Translations under genes and position numbers: made by a program | Shown: positions 1 through 4,878 of the stretch, in pieces | How the letters are laid out: each line of letters starts with the position of its first letter | How positions within the stretch are numbered: the first letter of the stretch is position 1 | DNA from: Desulfobacterales bacterium C00003060 | GTDB lineage: Bacteria; Desulfobacterota; Desulfobacteria; Desulfobacterales; C00003060 | Assembly (NCBI GenBank): GCA_001751085.1 | Contig: MAXP01000263.1 | Coordinates: forward strand, 1-5,008 | Length of the DNA stretch: 5,008 nucleotides | Direction of reading: 5' to 3' | The notes under the pieces: generated by a model | Databases searched by the model: none | What the model saw: only the letters and a program-made list of their open reading frames with translations | Told to the model about the DNA's origin: nothing

Positions 1-9
1 GGCCGGTTT

Positions 10-945
10 TCAGCAACGTTCTGCTGCCCGCAACCTGGCGCTTCGAGCCAAAGGATTAGCCTGAAGCTCTGCTTGACCGGGTCGCACGGGTTTCTTTGTC
101 AGGATAGACACCTGGGGTGTTTTGCCGCACACGCACTTGGGAAAATCAGGTGGGCAAGTACACCCCCGAGCAAGGGCTTTGAAGCGCTGTTTGACAATAC
201 GATCTTCCAGCGAATGGAATGACAGGATGCAAAGCCGTCCGCCTGGATTCAGGAGATCTGCTGCCCCATCAAGGAATTTTTCCAACGCATCCAGTTCCTT
301 GTTCACTGCTATCCTTATGGCCTGAAATGTCCGCGTGGCAGGATGGATTCGTCCCCGTCGATGCCGGACCGGAACCGCCTTCTTGACAATTTCGGCAAAT
401 TGCAAGCTTGAGCGAATCGGTTGCTGGGAACGAGCATCCACAATATATCTTGCAATGCGCTTGGCCCAGGACTCCTCTCCATACCGGGCTATCAGATCTG
501 CAAGGTCTTTTTTCGATAGCCTGTTTACAAGTGTTGCAGCCGTGTGGCCCTGCTCAGGATTCATACGCATATCCAGAGGCTCGTCCCGCATAAAGCTGAA
601 ACCCCGCCCGCTTCCCTTCAGTTGGTAGAGTGAAAGACCTAAATCGAGCAAAATCCCATCCACCCCGGTCATGTGCAACCGGGAAAGGATTTGTGGAAGG
701 TCGGCAAAGTCGCCGTGAAAGATTTGAACGTGCGGTTTAAATGAATGGAGGGATTTTCCGGCATGGACAATCGCATCCGGATCACGGTCGATGCCGAGCA
801 GACACCCGTCTGGCCCGATGGCTTCCAAGATAGCCTGGGCATGGCCACCCCCTCCTAAGGTACCATCCACGTACGTCTTGCCAGGTGAGCAGTTTAGATG
901 GTCAATAACCTCTTTGACCATGACCGGGTCATGGCGATATTGCAT
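10..945 (-). CDS. rsmH: 16S rRNA (cytosine(1402)-N(4))-methyltransferase RsmH
   Basis: RsmH (older name MraW) is a cytoplasmic SAM-dependent enzyme that methylates N4 of C1402 in the decoding centre of 16S rRNA. The 311-residue product has the usual family length. The SAM-binding motif DGTLGGGGH is at residues 27-35, with GIDRDP (51-56) as the acidic loop after strand 2. DLGLSLYQL (101-109) corresponds to the common DLGxSxxQL signature. HPATRTFQAIRIAVNKEL-type sequence lies at 201-218, SFHSLEDR at 242-249, and a cysteine-rich CTCPPDFPKCVCG segment at 262-274. The ATG is chosen because AAGGTGAG (952-959) lies 6 bases upstream and overlaps the mraZ stop codon. The 12-base gap to mraZ implies one transcript and probable translational coupling. 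The TGA stop is only 9 bases from the window edge, so ftsL probably follows outside. No key motif is missing. Confidence 0.98.
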   Translation of the reverse strand: MQYRHDPVMVKEVIDHLNCSPGKTYVDGTLGGGGHAQAILEAIGPDGCLLGIDRDPDAIVHAGKSLHSFKPHVQIFHGDFADLPQILSRLHMTGVDGILLDLGLSLYQLKGSGRGFSFMRDEPLDMRMNPEQGHTAATLVNRLSKKDLADLIARYGEESWAKRIARYIVDARSQQPIRSSLQFAEIVKKAVPVRHRRGRIHPATRTFQAIRIAVNKELDALEKFLDGAADLLNPGGRLCILSFHSLEDRIVKQRFKALARGCTCPPDFPKCVCGKTPQVSILTKKPVRPGQAELQANPLARSARLRAAERC

Positions 946-957
946 GGTCCGCTCACC

Positions 958-1404
958 TTAAAGCCCCAATTCAGCGATCTCGTTTCTCAGCTCCTCGCCC
1001 TTCATATCATTCTGCAGATACTCGTCCTCCTTGGCCAGGTTTTCCTTGGCCCATATCTCAAAATAGTCGAGTACGCCTACCAGAACGACCTCTTTATTCA
1101 GACCTGCATAATGCCGGAGGCTTGGTGGAATCAAAATACGTGCCTGCTTGTCAAGCATGCATTCATGGGCGCCGCCTATGAAAATCCGCCGGAAACGCCG
1201 TATGTTTTCACTTCGCCGGGCAAGATTGCGGATACGTTCCTCGAGATGGCCCCACTCCTCAAAGGCATAACAGAACAGGGCGCCATCCCACTTTGAGATG
1301 ATAAGCCCATTCACGTTGCTCCGCTTCAACACATGTCGAAAACGGGCCGGAATGATCAAGCGGCCCTTGGAATCCATGTTATGATCCGAGCTGCCCCTAA
1401 ACAT
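958..1404 (-). CDS. mraZ: Transcriptional regulator MraZ
   Basis: MraZ is a ring-forming DNA-binding protein with two SpoVT/AbrB-like swapped-hairpin half-domains. It represses the dcw cluster from its own promoter. The 148-residue product is of normal length. The first half carries DSKGR (11-15) followed by LIIPARFR. The second half carries LDKQARILIPPSLR (84-97). The N-terminus MFRGSSDHNMDSKGRL is the expected start. The ATG is preceded by AGGA (1412-1415) at a 7-base spacing. It is the promoter-proximal gene, directly ahead of rsmH, in the classic dcw order. A strong promoter and two MraZ-type direct-repeat boxes lie immediately upstream, which supports autoregulation. A second in-frame ATG at residue 10 is less likely because it would remove part of the first half-domain. 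Confidence 0.97.
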   Translation of the reverse strand: MFRGSSDHNMDSKGRLIIPARFRHVLKRSNVNGLIISKWDGALFCYAFEEWGHLEERIRNLARRSENIRRFRRIFIGGAHECMLDKQARILIPPSLRHYAGLNKEVVLVGVLDYFEIWAKENLAKEDEYLQNDMKGEELRNEIAELGL

Positions 1405-1438
1405 GTCTTGATCCTGACCACCTGTCTTTCATATTACA

Positions 1439-1454
1439 CCCACTTTCCCCCACT
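1439..1454 (-). promoter_or_regulatory. Two MraZ operator boxes (10-bp-period direct repeat)
   Basis: On the minus strand AGTGGG occurs at 1449-1454 and again at 1439-1444, exactly one helical turn apart. Each copy contains the TGGG core known for MraZ targets, where TGGGN units are separated by 5 bases. The pair sits just downstream of the predicted -10, at about +2 to +17, so bound MraZ could block promoter clearance. Only two units are clear. GTGG at 1418-1421 is out of phase and was not counted. Confidence 0.82.
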
Positions 1455-1461
1455 ATTTTGC

Positions 1462-1490
1462 CTAATATTTGTCTTAAATCATAATGTCAA
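1462..1490 (-). promoter_or_regulatory. Sigma-70-type promoter of mraZ-rsmH
   Basis: Read on the minus strand, a perfect TTGACA (-35) lies at 1485-1490. A 17-base spacer follows, then TATTAG (-10, 4 of 6 consensus bases) at 1462-1467. Transcription would start near 1455, giving a leader of about 50 bases before mraZ that contains the MraZ boxes. The position, spacing and operator arrangement agree with the promoter of a dcw cluster. The start site is predicted, not shown. Confidence 0.75.
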
Positions 1491-1491
1491 T

Positions 1492-1522
1492 AAAAAAATG
1501 CGATCATCATAACATTTTTTTT
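1492..1522. promoter_or_regulatory. A/T-tract palindrome, possible UP element of the mraZ promoter
   Basis: AAAAAAATG (1492-1500) and CATTTTTTT (1513-1521) form a perfect 9-bp inverted repeat around a 12-base centre. The proximal tract lies at about -37 to -43 relative to the predicted mraZ start, where the RNA polymerase alpha subunits contact UP elements. It could also form a weak A/U-rich hairpin behind mltG, but it lacks the GC stem of a normal terminator. The UP-element reading is an inference from position and composition. Confidence 0.45.
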
Positions 1523-1742
1523 AATAATTAACGGAATTTAAGAGCTACACGAATGGATGCCACTTGGTGGTTTTTTGTGGAGTGCTTGGGCAATCCACCA
1601 TATAGTGGTCTTGCCTCTGTAGATGTACTATATGAGCCGCATTCGCCACCGTTTAGGGACGAGTACTCAATAAATCGGGGACTTGTGCTTCTTTTTCGAT
1701 CTCGAGCAAATGGAATAGCGGTTCAAACAAGAACGCCCTCAA
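1523..1742. other. Intergenic stretch between mltG and mraZ control region; no gene called
   Basis: No protein gene, tRNA or clear terminator is supported here. On the minus strand an open frame of about 65 codons runs from a TGA near 1721 to a TAA near 1532, without a plausible start codon or ribosome site. On the plus strand an 81-codon frame (1553-1798) starts with ATG but runs into the 3' end of mltG and resembles no family I know. Small dyads occur, the best being the hairpin at 1589-1615. A degraded gene remnant is possible but not demonstrated. Confidence 0.4.
1589..1615. repeat. Two-part hairpin in the mltG-mraZ gap
   Basis: GGCAA (1589-1593) pairs with TTGCC (1611-1615). Inside it CCAC (1595-1598) pairs with GTGG (1605-1608) around a 6-base loop, with a small internal bulge. 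No U-tract follows on either strand, so it is not an ordinary rho-independent terminator. On the plus strand a short CCAC-TTG-GTGG hairpin (1560-1570) followed by T6 lies just before it, and its GGTGG could pair alternatively with CCACC at 1595-1599. The role is unknown. Confidence 0.4.
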
Positions 1743-2747
1743 CTATGGACAGTGGAGCTGATATCGTCGTACCATTTGGTTGTGCTCGTGTAATGTGAGG
1801 GAGAAGTGGTGGGACCCGTCATTTTTCGACACAAAGAATAGGTAGGATTCATCGGAGGGATAAAGGACCGCCTCTATAGAAGCTCGGCCAGGACTGGCAA
1901 TGGGGCCCGGCGGCAGGCCCTTTATCTTATAAGTGTTATATGGGGTCACGGTTTGGAGATCCTTACGGGTCAAGTTCCCGTCAAACCCCTTAATGCCGTA
2001 GATGACCGTAGGGTCGCTCTCAAGGCGTATGCCCCGCTTCAGCCGATTTAGGAACACGGCTGCAACGAGTGGTCGTTCTTCGGATCTTGCCGTCTCCTTT
2101 TCCACAATAGAAGCGAGAGTCACAACCTGAGGGATGGTGAGATCTACGGCATGGGCTCGTTGGGTCCACGTTGACGTGAAGACCAAGTAAAACTGGGCAA
2201 CCATTTTGTTTATGACTTCTTCAGCAGTAACTCCTTTGGGAAAATGATAGGTCTCCGGAAAAAGATACCCCTCCAAGGTATCCCCTTCCAAGCCAAGGGC
2301 TCTTATTCGGCCAGGATCGAAGGCTGCTTGCAAAAAGTCTTCCCTTGATACAAGACCTTCCCTTTCAAGGATATCTCCTATCTCCAAGACTGTGGCCCCC
2401 TCAGGGATCAGTACTTTATGCAGGAGGACATCGCCCTTGACCAGGGTTTCCAGGATGGCTCCGGGCGACATCGAACCGGCAAGCACGTATTCACCAGCTC
2501 GAACCCGCCTGTCATCCCCCCTGAGGCGGGCAAGCCATCGAAACTTGTTAGGATGCCGCACCAGGCCTGCTTTTCTAAGTTGGGTAACCGTCTCAGAAAA
2601 ACTCTGGCCAGGTCTTATCCACACTACCCTGATAGTATCACCCTCACCAGTCGCGGTTAACGAATATTGGTACAACTCAAGGCCTATACTTATCACTGCA
2701 ACAAAAAGGGTAAGTATGACAAAGAGTATGATTCCTGTTGGTTTCAT
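1743..2747 (-). CDS. mltG: Endolytic murein transglycosylase MltG
   Basis: MltG (YceG family) is an inner-membrane lytic transglycosylase that cuts within nascent glycan strands and so sets peptidoglycan chain length. The 334-residue product is of typical size. Residues about 6-27 form one hydrophobic membrane anchor, placing the rest in the periplasm. A LysM-like region follows at about 44-120 (RPGQSFSETVTQLRKAGLV). The catalytic domain contains LEGYLFPETYHF (158-169), LASIVEKET (211-219) with E216 matching the catalytic Glu of E. coli MltG, SDPTVIYG (244-251), PYNTYKIKGLPPGPI (269-283) and FVSKNDGSHHF (305-315) ahead of EHN. AGGAG (2755-2759) lies 7 bases before the ATG. It is on the same strand as mraZ but separated by 338 bp with a promoter, so it is probably a separate unit. 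I found no convincing promoter in front of it. No key residue is missing. Confidence 0.97.
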   Translation of the reverse strand: MKPTGIILFVILTLFVAVISIGLELYQYSLTATGEGDTIRVVWIRPGQSFSETVTQLRKAGLVRHPNKFRWLARLRGDDRRVRAGEYVLAGSMSPGAILETLVKGDVLLHKVLIPEGATVLEIGDILEREGLVSREDFLQAAFDPGRIRALGLEGDTLEGYLFPETYHFPKGVTAEEVINKMVAQFYLVFTSTWTQRAHAVDLTIPQVVTLASIVEKETARSEERPLVAAVFLNRLKRGIRLESDPTVIYGIKGFDGNLTRKDLQTVTPYNTYKIKGLPPGPIASPGRASIEAVLYPSDESYLFFVSKNDGSHHFSLTLHEHNQMVRRYQLHCP

Positions 2748-2803
2748 GCCCCATCTCCTGTTTCAGATACTACTGTCCCGAATTCTTCAGATTCCAGCAC
2801 TTC

Positions 2804-2822
2804 GTGGCCTTTCGAGGTATAA
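2804..2822 (+). repeat. 19-bp dispersed repeat, copy A
   Basis: GTGGCCTTTCGAGGTATAA here is found again, exactly inverted, at 4879-4897. It contains a CCT-TTCG-AGG mini-hairpin. The reading TATAAT at 2818-2823 resembles a -10 box but has no matching -35. A 19-base exact match inside 5 kb is very unlikely by chance, so a dispersed genomic repeat is the simplest explanation. Confidence 0.7.
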
Positions 2823-2952
2823 TATCCTTAACGCAAAACATAAAGGGAACTCAGCACGTATCCAGCCTGACATTATCCCTGTTCAAGATTCGGTTGCATA
2901 ATACTGCGATTCATGTAATAAACAAGGTGAAGGTGGGGCCTTTGGTCGAAAT

Positions 2953-2960
2953 AACAGAAG
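2953..2960. repeat. Left flanking target-site duplication (AACAGAAG)
   Basis: This octamer directly abuts the GTAAC left end of the 95-bp element. It matches GACAGAAG at 3056-3063 on the other side in 7 of 8 bases. An 8-bp duplication is the size made by IS66-family transposases. The single difference may reflect later mutation. Confidence 0.6.
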
Positions 2961-3055
2961 GTAACTTCTCAAAAAATTCGGGGGCGCTTGAATTTATGGT
3001 AAGAAGCCTACGTAGCAACCCAATAGGGGGCTACCCAGACTTTTTAAGAAGTTAC
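2961..3055. mobile_element. MITE-like element with IS66-type ends, 95 bp
   Basis: The left end begins GTAACTTCTCAAAAA (2961-2975) and the right end finishes TTTTTAAGAAGTTAC (3041-3055). As inverted repeats they agree in 14 of 15 bases, and in 18 of 22 when extended to 2961-2982 against 3034-3055. Both ends start with GTAA, the hallmark of IS66-family terminal repeats, and the element is bracketed by 8-bp near-identical flanks (7 of 8), also the IS66 value. The interior is too short for a transposase. It carries a nested hairpin, GTAGC (3012-3016)/GCTAC (3030-3034) with inner CCC/GGG, followed by TTTTT at 3041-3045, plus AAATTC (2974-2979)/GAATTT (2990-2995). It would need a transposase encoded elsewhere. 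Family assignment is an inference from end structure. The alternative is a chance hairpin, which the matching flanks make less likely. Confidence 0.68.
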
Positions 3056-3063
3056 GACAGAAG
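3056..3063. repeat. Right flanking target-site duplication (GACAGAAG)
   Basis: This octamer abuts the GTTAC right end of the 95-bp element and pairs with AACAGAAG at 2953-2960 (7 of 8 bases). Confidence 0.6.
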
Positions 3064-3094
3064 GAGCAAAGGCCGCTGAAGTATTACTAATAAA

Positions 3095-3172
3095 GGAATG
3101 CTATCGATTCGAAGGTATAGCTTTTCAGAAAAATACTTGCAAATTTGCGGGATGAATGGTTCTGATAACCAT
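3095..3172. promoter_or_regulatory. Cluster of four small dyads upstream of the fusion gene
   Basis: Four inverted repeats are packed in 78 bp: GCTAT (3100-3104)/ATAGC (3117-3121), extendable outward to 3095 and 3126 with one mismatch; TTTTC-A-GAAAA (3122-3132); the perfect palindrome GCAAATTTGC (3139-3148); and ATGGTT (3156-3161)/AACCAT (3167-3172). Such dyads can be operators, but no -35/-10 pair can be fixed beside them and none matches a known Fur box well. The regulatory role is an inference only. Confidence 0.3.
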
Positions 3173-3205
3173 GTGAAATTACGCTAAACTGATGTGAAGC
3201 TTAAC

Positions 3206-3258
3206 TCCGAAATCCGTGCTGTTTTCAAGGCGTAATCCGCAAATCTGAGATCCGAAAT
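3206..3258 (+). repeat. Reiterated TCCGAAAT-type words
   Basis: TCCGAAAT occurs at 3206-3213 and 3251-3258, with the variant TCCGCAAAT at 3236-3244 and an extra ATCCG at 3212-3216. The words cluster in 53 bp just before the fusion gene. They look like a decayed or irregular short-word repeat tract. No function can be assigned. Confidence 0.45.
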
Positions 3259-3292
3259 ACTATAGCACTACCGACGGGGTAGGAGAATACAA

Positions 3293-4153
3293 ATGTTCAT
3301 GGTGGAATTCAACGAAAATGTATCTTGTGGCGAGGCCCCTGATGAAGCTGGAATAAAGCATTTGTCTCAAAGGGGCTTTAAGACAGTGGTTGATTTGAGA
3401 ACCGATGAAGAACTCAGTGGATGCAAGGCCCCGCGACTCAGCCAGAGTGCAGGGCTTCGTTATATTCATTTGCCTGTAACAGGAGACGGATTGTCGGAAA
3501 ACAAGTTGAGCCGGTTTTATCGGACGGTTTTCGACGAGGACAAATACCCTGTGTACGTCTATGGACAAAAAGGAATCAGGCCGGTTGCCTTGTTGTTGAC
3601 TATTTCCGCCTTAAAGGAGGGCAAAAGCGTCGTCGAAATCCTGGAAGATGCCAAGGAATTGAACACCCCGGCAGAGCATGCACCAGAGCTTGTGAGGTTT
3701 GTGGAGGCCTTTTTTCATCGTCGCAAGGGACATCATGAACCCGAGGGCATTGCTACCGAGGTGATTGAGCGGTGGCTCAGGCCAAGAAATCGTGGCGTCA
3801 TTCCGGGTGCGAACGGCTTGGGCAAGGTTACAGGACCATGTGGTGATACTATTGAGATATACCTAAGAATAAGAAATGACCGGATAGAACAGGCAGGTTA
3901 TTTGACCAATGGCTGCCCTAATAGCGCTGCTTGCGCCTCCATGGGCGCTGAACTTGCGCAAGGAAAATCGCTGAGTGAGGCCTATGATTTGACCCACGAA
4001 GATATCGTCAGTTCCTTTAGCGACTTGCCTAAGGACGAACAGCATTGCGCAAAACTAACTATAGTGACTTTGCGCCAAGCCATTGATGGGTACTTTAGAA
4101 CGGAAAAGAGAAAAAGGCCCGATGATGCTCTATCCAGTAACCGCACAGCTTGA
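3293..4153 (+). CDS. Fusion of a catalytically degenerate DUF442/PTP-like domain with a NifU/IscU-like Fe-S scaffold domain
   Basis: The 286-residue protein has two parts. Residues 7-125 resemble the DUF442/beta-lactamase-hydrolase-like branch of the cysteine phosphatases: VSCGEAPDEAGIKHL, GFKTVVDLRTDEE (28-40), GLRYIHLPVT (54-63). The P-loop position reads YGQKGIR (90-96) where HCxxGxR is expected, so the catalytic Cys is Gly91 and the His is Tyr90, while Gly94 and Arg96 remain. Phosphatase activity is therefore unlikely. Residues about 150-268 form a NifU-N/IscU-like scaffold with C183 and D185 (GPCGD), C208 (NGCPNSAAC) and H251-C252, matching the three Cys, Asp and His that hold the nascent Fe-S cluster, plus an extra C214. 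Expected role: cytoplasmic Fe-S cluster assembly or transfer. AGGAG (3281-3285) sits 7 bases before the ATG. The gene converges on fur with 18 bp between. No cysteine desulfurase gene is in view, so its sulfur donor is unknown. The lost P-loop Cys could mean a ligand-binding or docking role. Confidence 0.9.
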   Translation: MFMVEFNENVSCGEAPDEAGIKHLSQRGFKTVVDLRTDEELSGCKAPRLSQSAGLRYIHLPVTGDGLSENKLSRFYRTVFDEDKYPVYVYGQKGIRPVALLLTISALKEGKSVVEILEDAKELNTPAEHAPELVRFVEAFFHRRKGHHEPEGIATEVIERWLRPRNRGVIPGANGLGKVTGPCGDTIEIYLRIRNDRIEQAGYLTNGCPNSAACASMGAELAQGKSLSEAYDLTHEDIVSSFSDLPKDEQHCAKLTIVTLRQAIDGYFRTEKRKRPDDALSSNRTA

Positions 4154-4171
4154 AAAGTTTCGTGGGCGCTT

Positions 4172-4639
4172 CTAAGTTGTTTTCTCGGAGATGTGGGCCT
4201 TGCACTTCGAGCAGTAGCCGACCACCTCGAATTTATGACCCTCGATAGCAAAATCGTATTTCAGAGCCAGTCTCTTTTCCATCTTGCTCAAAGACCTTTC
4301 CTGAAATTCTATGGTCTTGCCGCACGTTAGACACCGAAGATGGCAGTGGTGTTGGTGGCCATAAATGTGTTCGTAGTGGAGGTGGCCGTCCTCAAAGTAG
4401 GCCTCTTGAATGAGGCCTGATTCCAATAGATACGGAATCAGGCGATATATGGAAGGTTTAGAGACCTTTTTTTTATTGCTCCTCAAGCGCAAATAGAGTT
4501 CATCCACGTCAAAATGATCGTGGGTGGCAAAGATCTCCTTGATGATGATCTCACGCTCAGGGGTGTTTCGAAGGCCCTTTTTTCGAACAAACTCCCTGAA
4601 TACATCCAATTCGCTTTTTATCTGTTTTCGTACACTCAT
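4172..4639 (-). CDS. Fur-family metal-responsive transcriptional regulator
   Basis: This is a 155-residue Fur/Zur/PerR-family repressor, expected to act as a dimer on DNA. A winged helix occupies about 10-82 (GLRNTPEREIIIKEIF, HDHFDVDELYLRLR, KPSIYRLIPYLLESGLI). A dimerisation/metal domain follows. The structural zinc site is C103-xx-C106 and C143-xx-C146. Metal-site histidines include H40, H42, H97, H98, H100 and H135. By eye alignment to E. coli Fur, HHDH becomes HHCH, so Asp89 is Cys99, and Glu108 is Ser118; the metal preference may therefore differ from classical Fur. The subfamily cannot be fixed from sequence reading, so no symbol is given. The ATG at 4639 has no Shine-Dalgarno sequence and lies about 2 bases after the predicted transcription start. 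TTG at codon 11 (4607-4609) is a weaker alternative. It converges on the NifU-like gene with no clear terminator between them. Confidence 0.94.
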   Translation of the reverse strand: MSVRKQIKSELDVFREFVRKKGLRNTPEREIIIKEIFATHDHFDVDELYLRLRSNKKKVSKPSIYRLIPYLLESGLIQEAYFEDGHLHYEHIYGHQHHCHLRCLTCGKTIEFQERSLSKMEKRLALKYDFAIEGHKFEVVGYCSKCKAHISEKTT

Positions 4640-4647
4640 AATATATA

Positions 4648-4676
4648 ATTTTAACAGTTTGTAAGACTTCTGTCAA
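4648..4676 (-). promoter_or_regulatory. Near-consensus sigma-70 promoter of the Fur-family gene
   Basis: On the minus strand a perfect TTGACA lies at 4671-4676, a 17-base spacer follows, and TAAAAT (5 of 6 bases) lies at 4648-4653. The predicted start is near 4641, about 2 bases before the ATG at 4639. The -10 region is embedded in A/T-rich sequence (TTAAAATTATATATTAT) that loosely resembles Fur/PerR-type operators, so autoregulation is possible. The match is partial and is not claimed as a site. Confidence 0.8.
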
Positions 4677-4878
4677 TAGGAAGACGCCAAAAACAAGCTC
4701 AAATACAACTCGAAATAACGAGAGCATATCGGTGACTGCGTGGACGATTGACTTTAGAGAGGCTTTCCGGTTGACGCTTCTTTTCTTTTTCTATAAGGAA
4801 CAAATCATAGGTCTAAGGATTGTGACATGCATTGTTTGTATCGTCCCCTTTTTCTATCATCACAAGATGTTACGATAG
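4677..4878. other. Intergenic stretch upstream of the Fur-family gene; no gene called
   Basis: Nothing strong is seen here. A small hairpin CTCG (4709-4712)/CGAG (4719-4722) is present. A plus-strand TTGACG (4771-4776) and TATAAG (4792-4797) pair has a spacer of only 15 bases. It precedes AAGGA (4815-4819) and an ATG at 4827 that opens a 54-codon frame ending at 4991. Most of that frame lies in the palindromic repeat at the window end, so it is probably repeat-derived and not a gene. Confidence 0.4.

Larger units (their letters stand above)
2748..3292. other. Divergent intergenic region between mltG and the NifU-like fusion gene
   Basis: This 545-bp stretch separates divergent genes. It contains the mltG ribosome site at its left end, a 19-bp repeat copy (2804-2822), a 95-bp MITE-like element (2961-3055), a run of small dyads (3095-3172) and reiterated short words (3206-3258), then the ribosome site of the next gene. 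A 113-codon plus-strand frame (2738-3079) crosses both the repeat and the MITE-like element, overlaps the mltG start and has no recognisable domain, so it was not called. No promoter with good -35 and -10 boxes could be assigned in either direction. Confidence 0.6.

Noticed and set aside
122..628. Plus-strand open frames of 61-97 codons opposite rsmH
   Set aside because: They are antisense to a full-length, motif-complete rsmH, have no domain and are explained by its codon structure.
898..1296. 132-codon plus-strand frame opposite mraZ
   Set aside because: Antisense to a well-supported mraZ, spans the mraZ-rsmH junction and resembles no family.
1718..1738. GGTTCAAAC word suggesting a tRNA T-arm
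   Set aside because: The stem is imperfect, and no acceptor, D-arm or anticodon arm can be built around it.
1553..1798. 81-codon plus-strand frame ending inside mltG
   Set aside because: No ribosome site, no recognisable domain, and its 3' part is antisense to the mltG end.
2392..2901. Plus-strand frames of 169 and 80 codons over the 5' half of mltG
   Set aside because: Antisense to the membrane anchor and LysM-like region of mltG; arginine/serine/proline-rich composition typical of a shadow frame.
3012..3045. Hairpin followed by TTTTT as a rho-independent terminator
   Set aside because: It lies inside the MITE-like element, no plus-strand gene precedes it, and the T-run belongs to the terminal inverted repeat and starts 6 bases after the stem.
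2738..3079. 113-codon plus-strand frame in the intergenic region
   Set aside because: Runs across the 19-bp repeat and the MITE-like element, overlaps the mltG start and has no domain or good ribosome site.
3260..4045. Other-frame ORFs within the NifU-like fusion gene, on both strands
   Set aside because: All lie within a gene with two recognisable domains, a good ribosome site and intact cluster ligands.
3982..4251. 89-codon minus-strand frame across the convergent junction
   Set aside because: Overlaps both real genes in the wrong frame and contains no motif.
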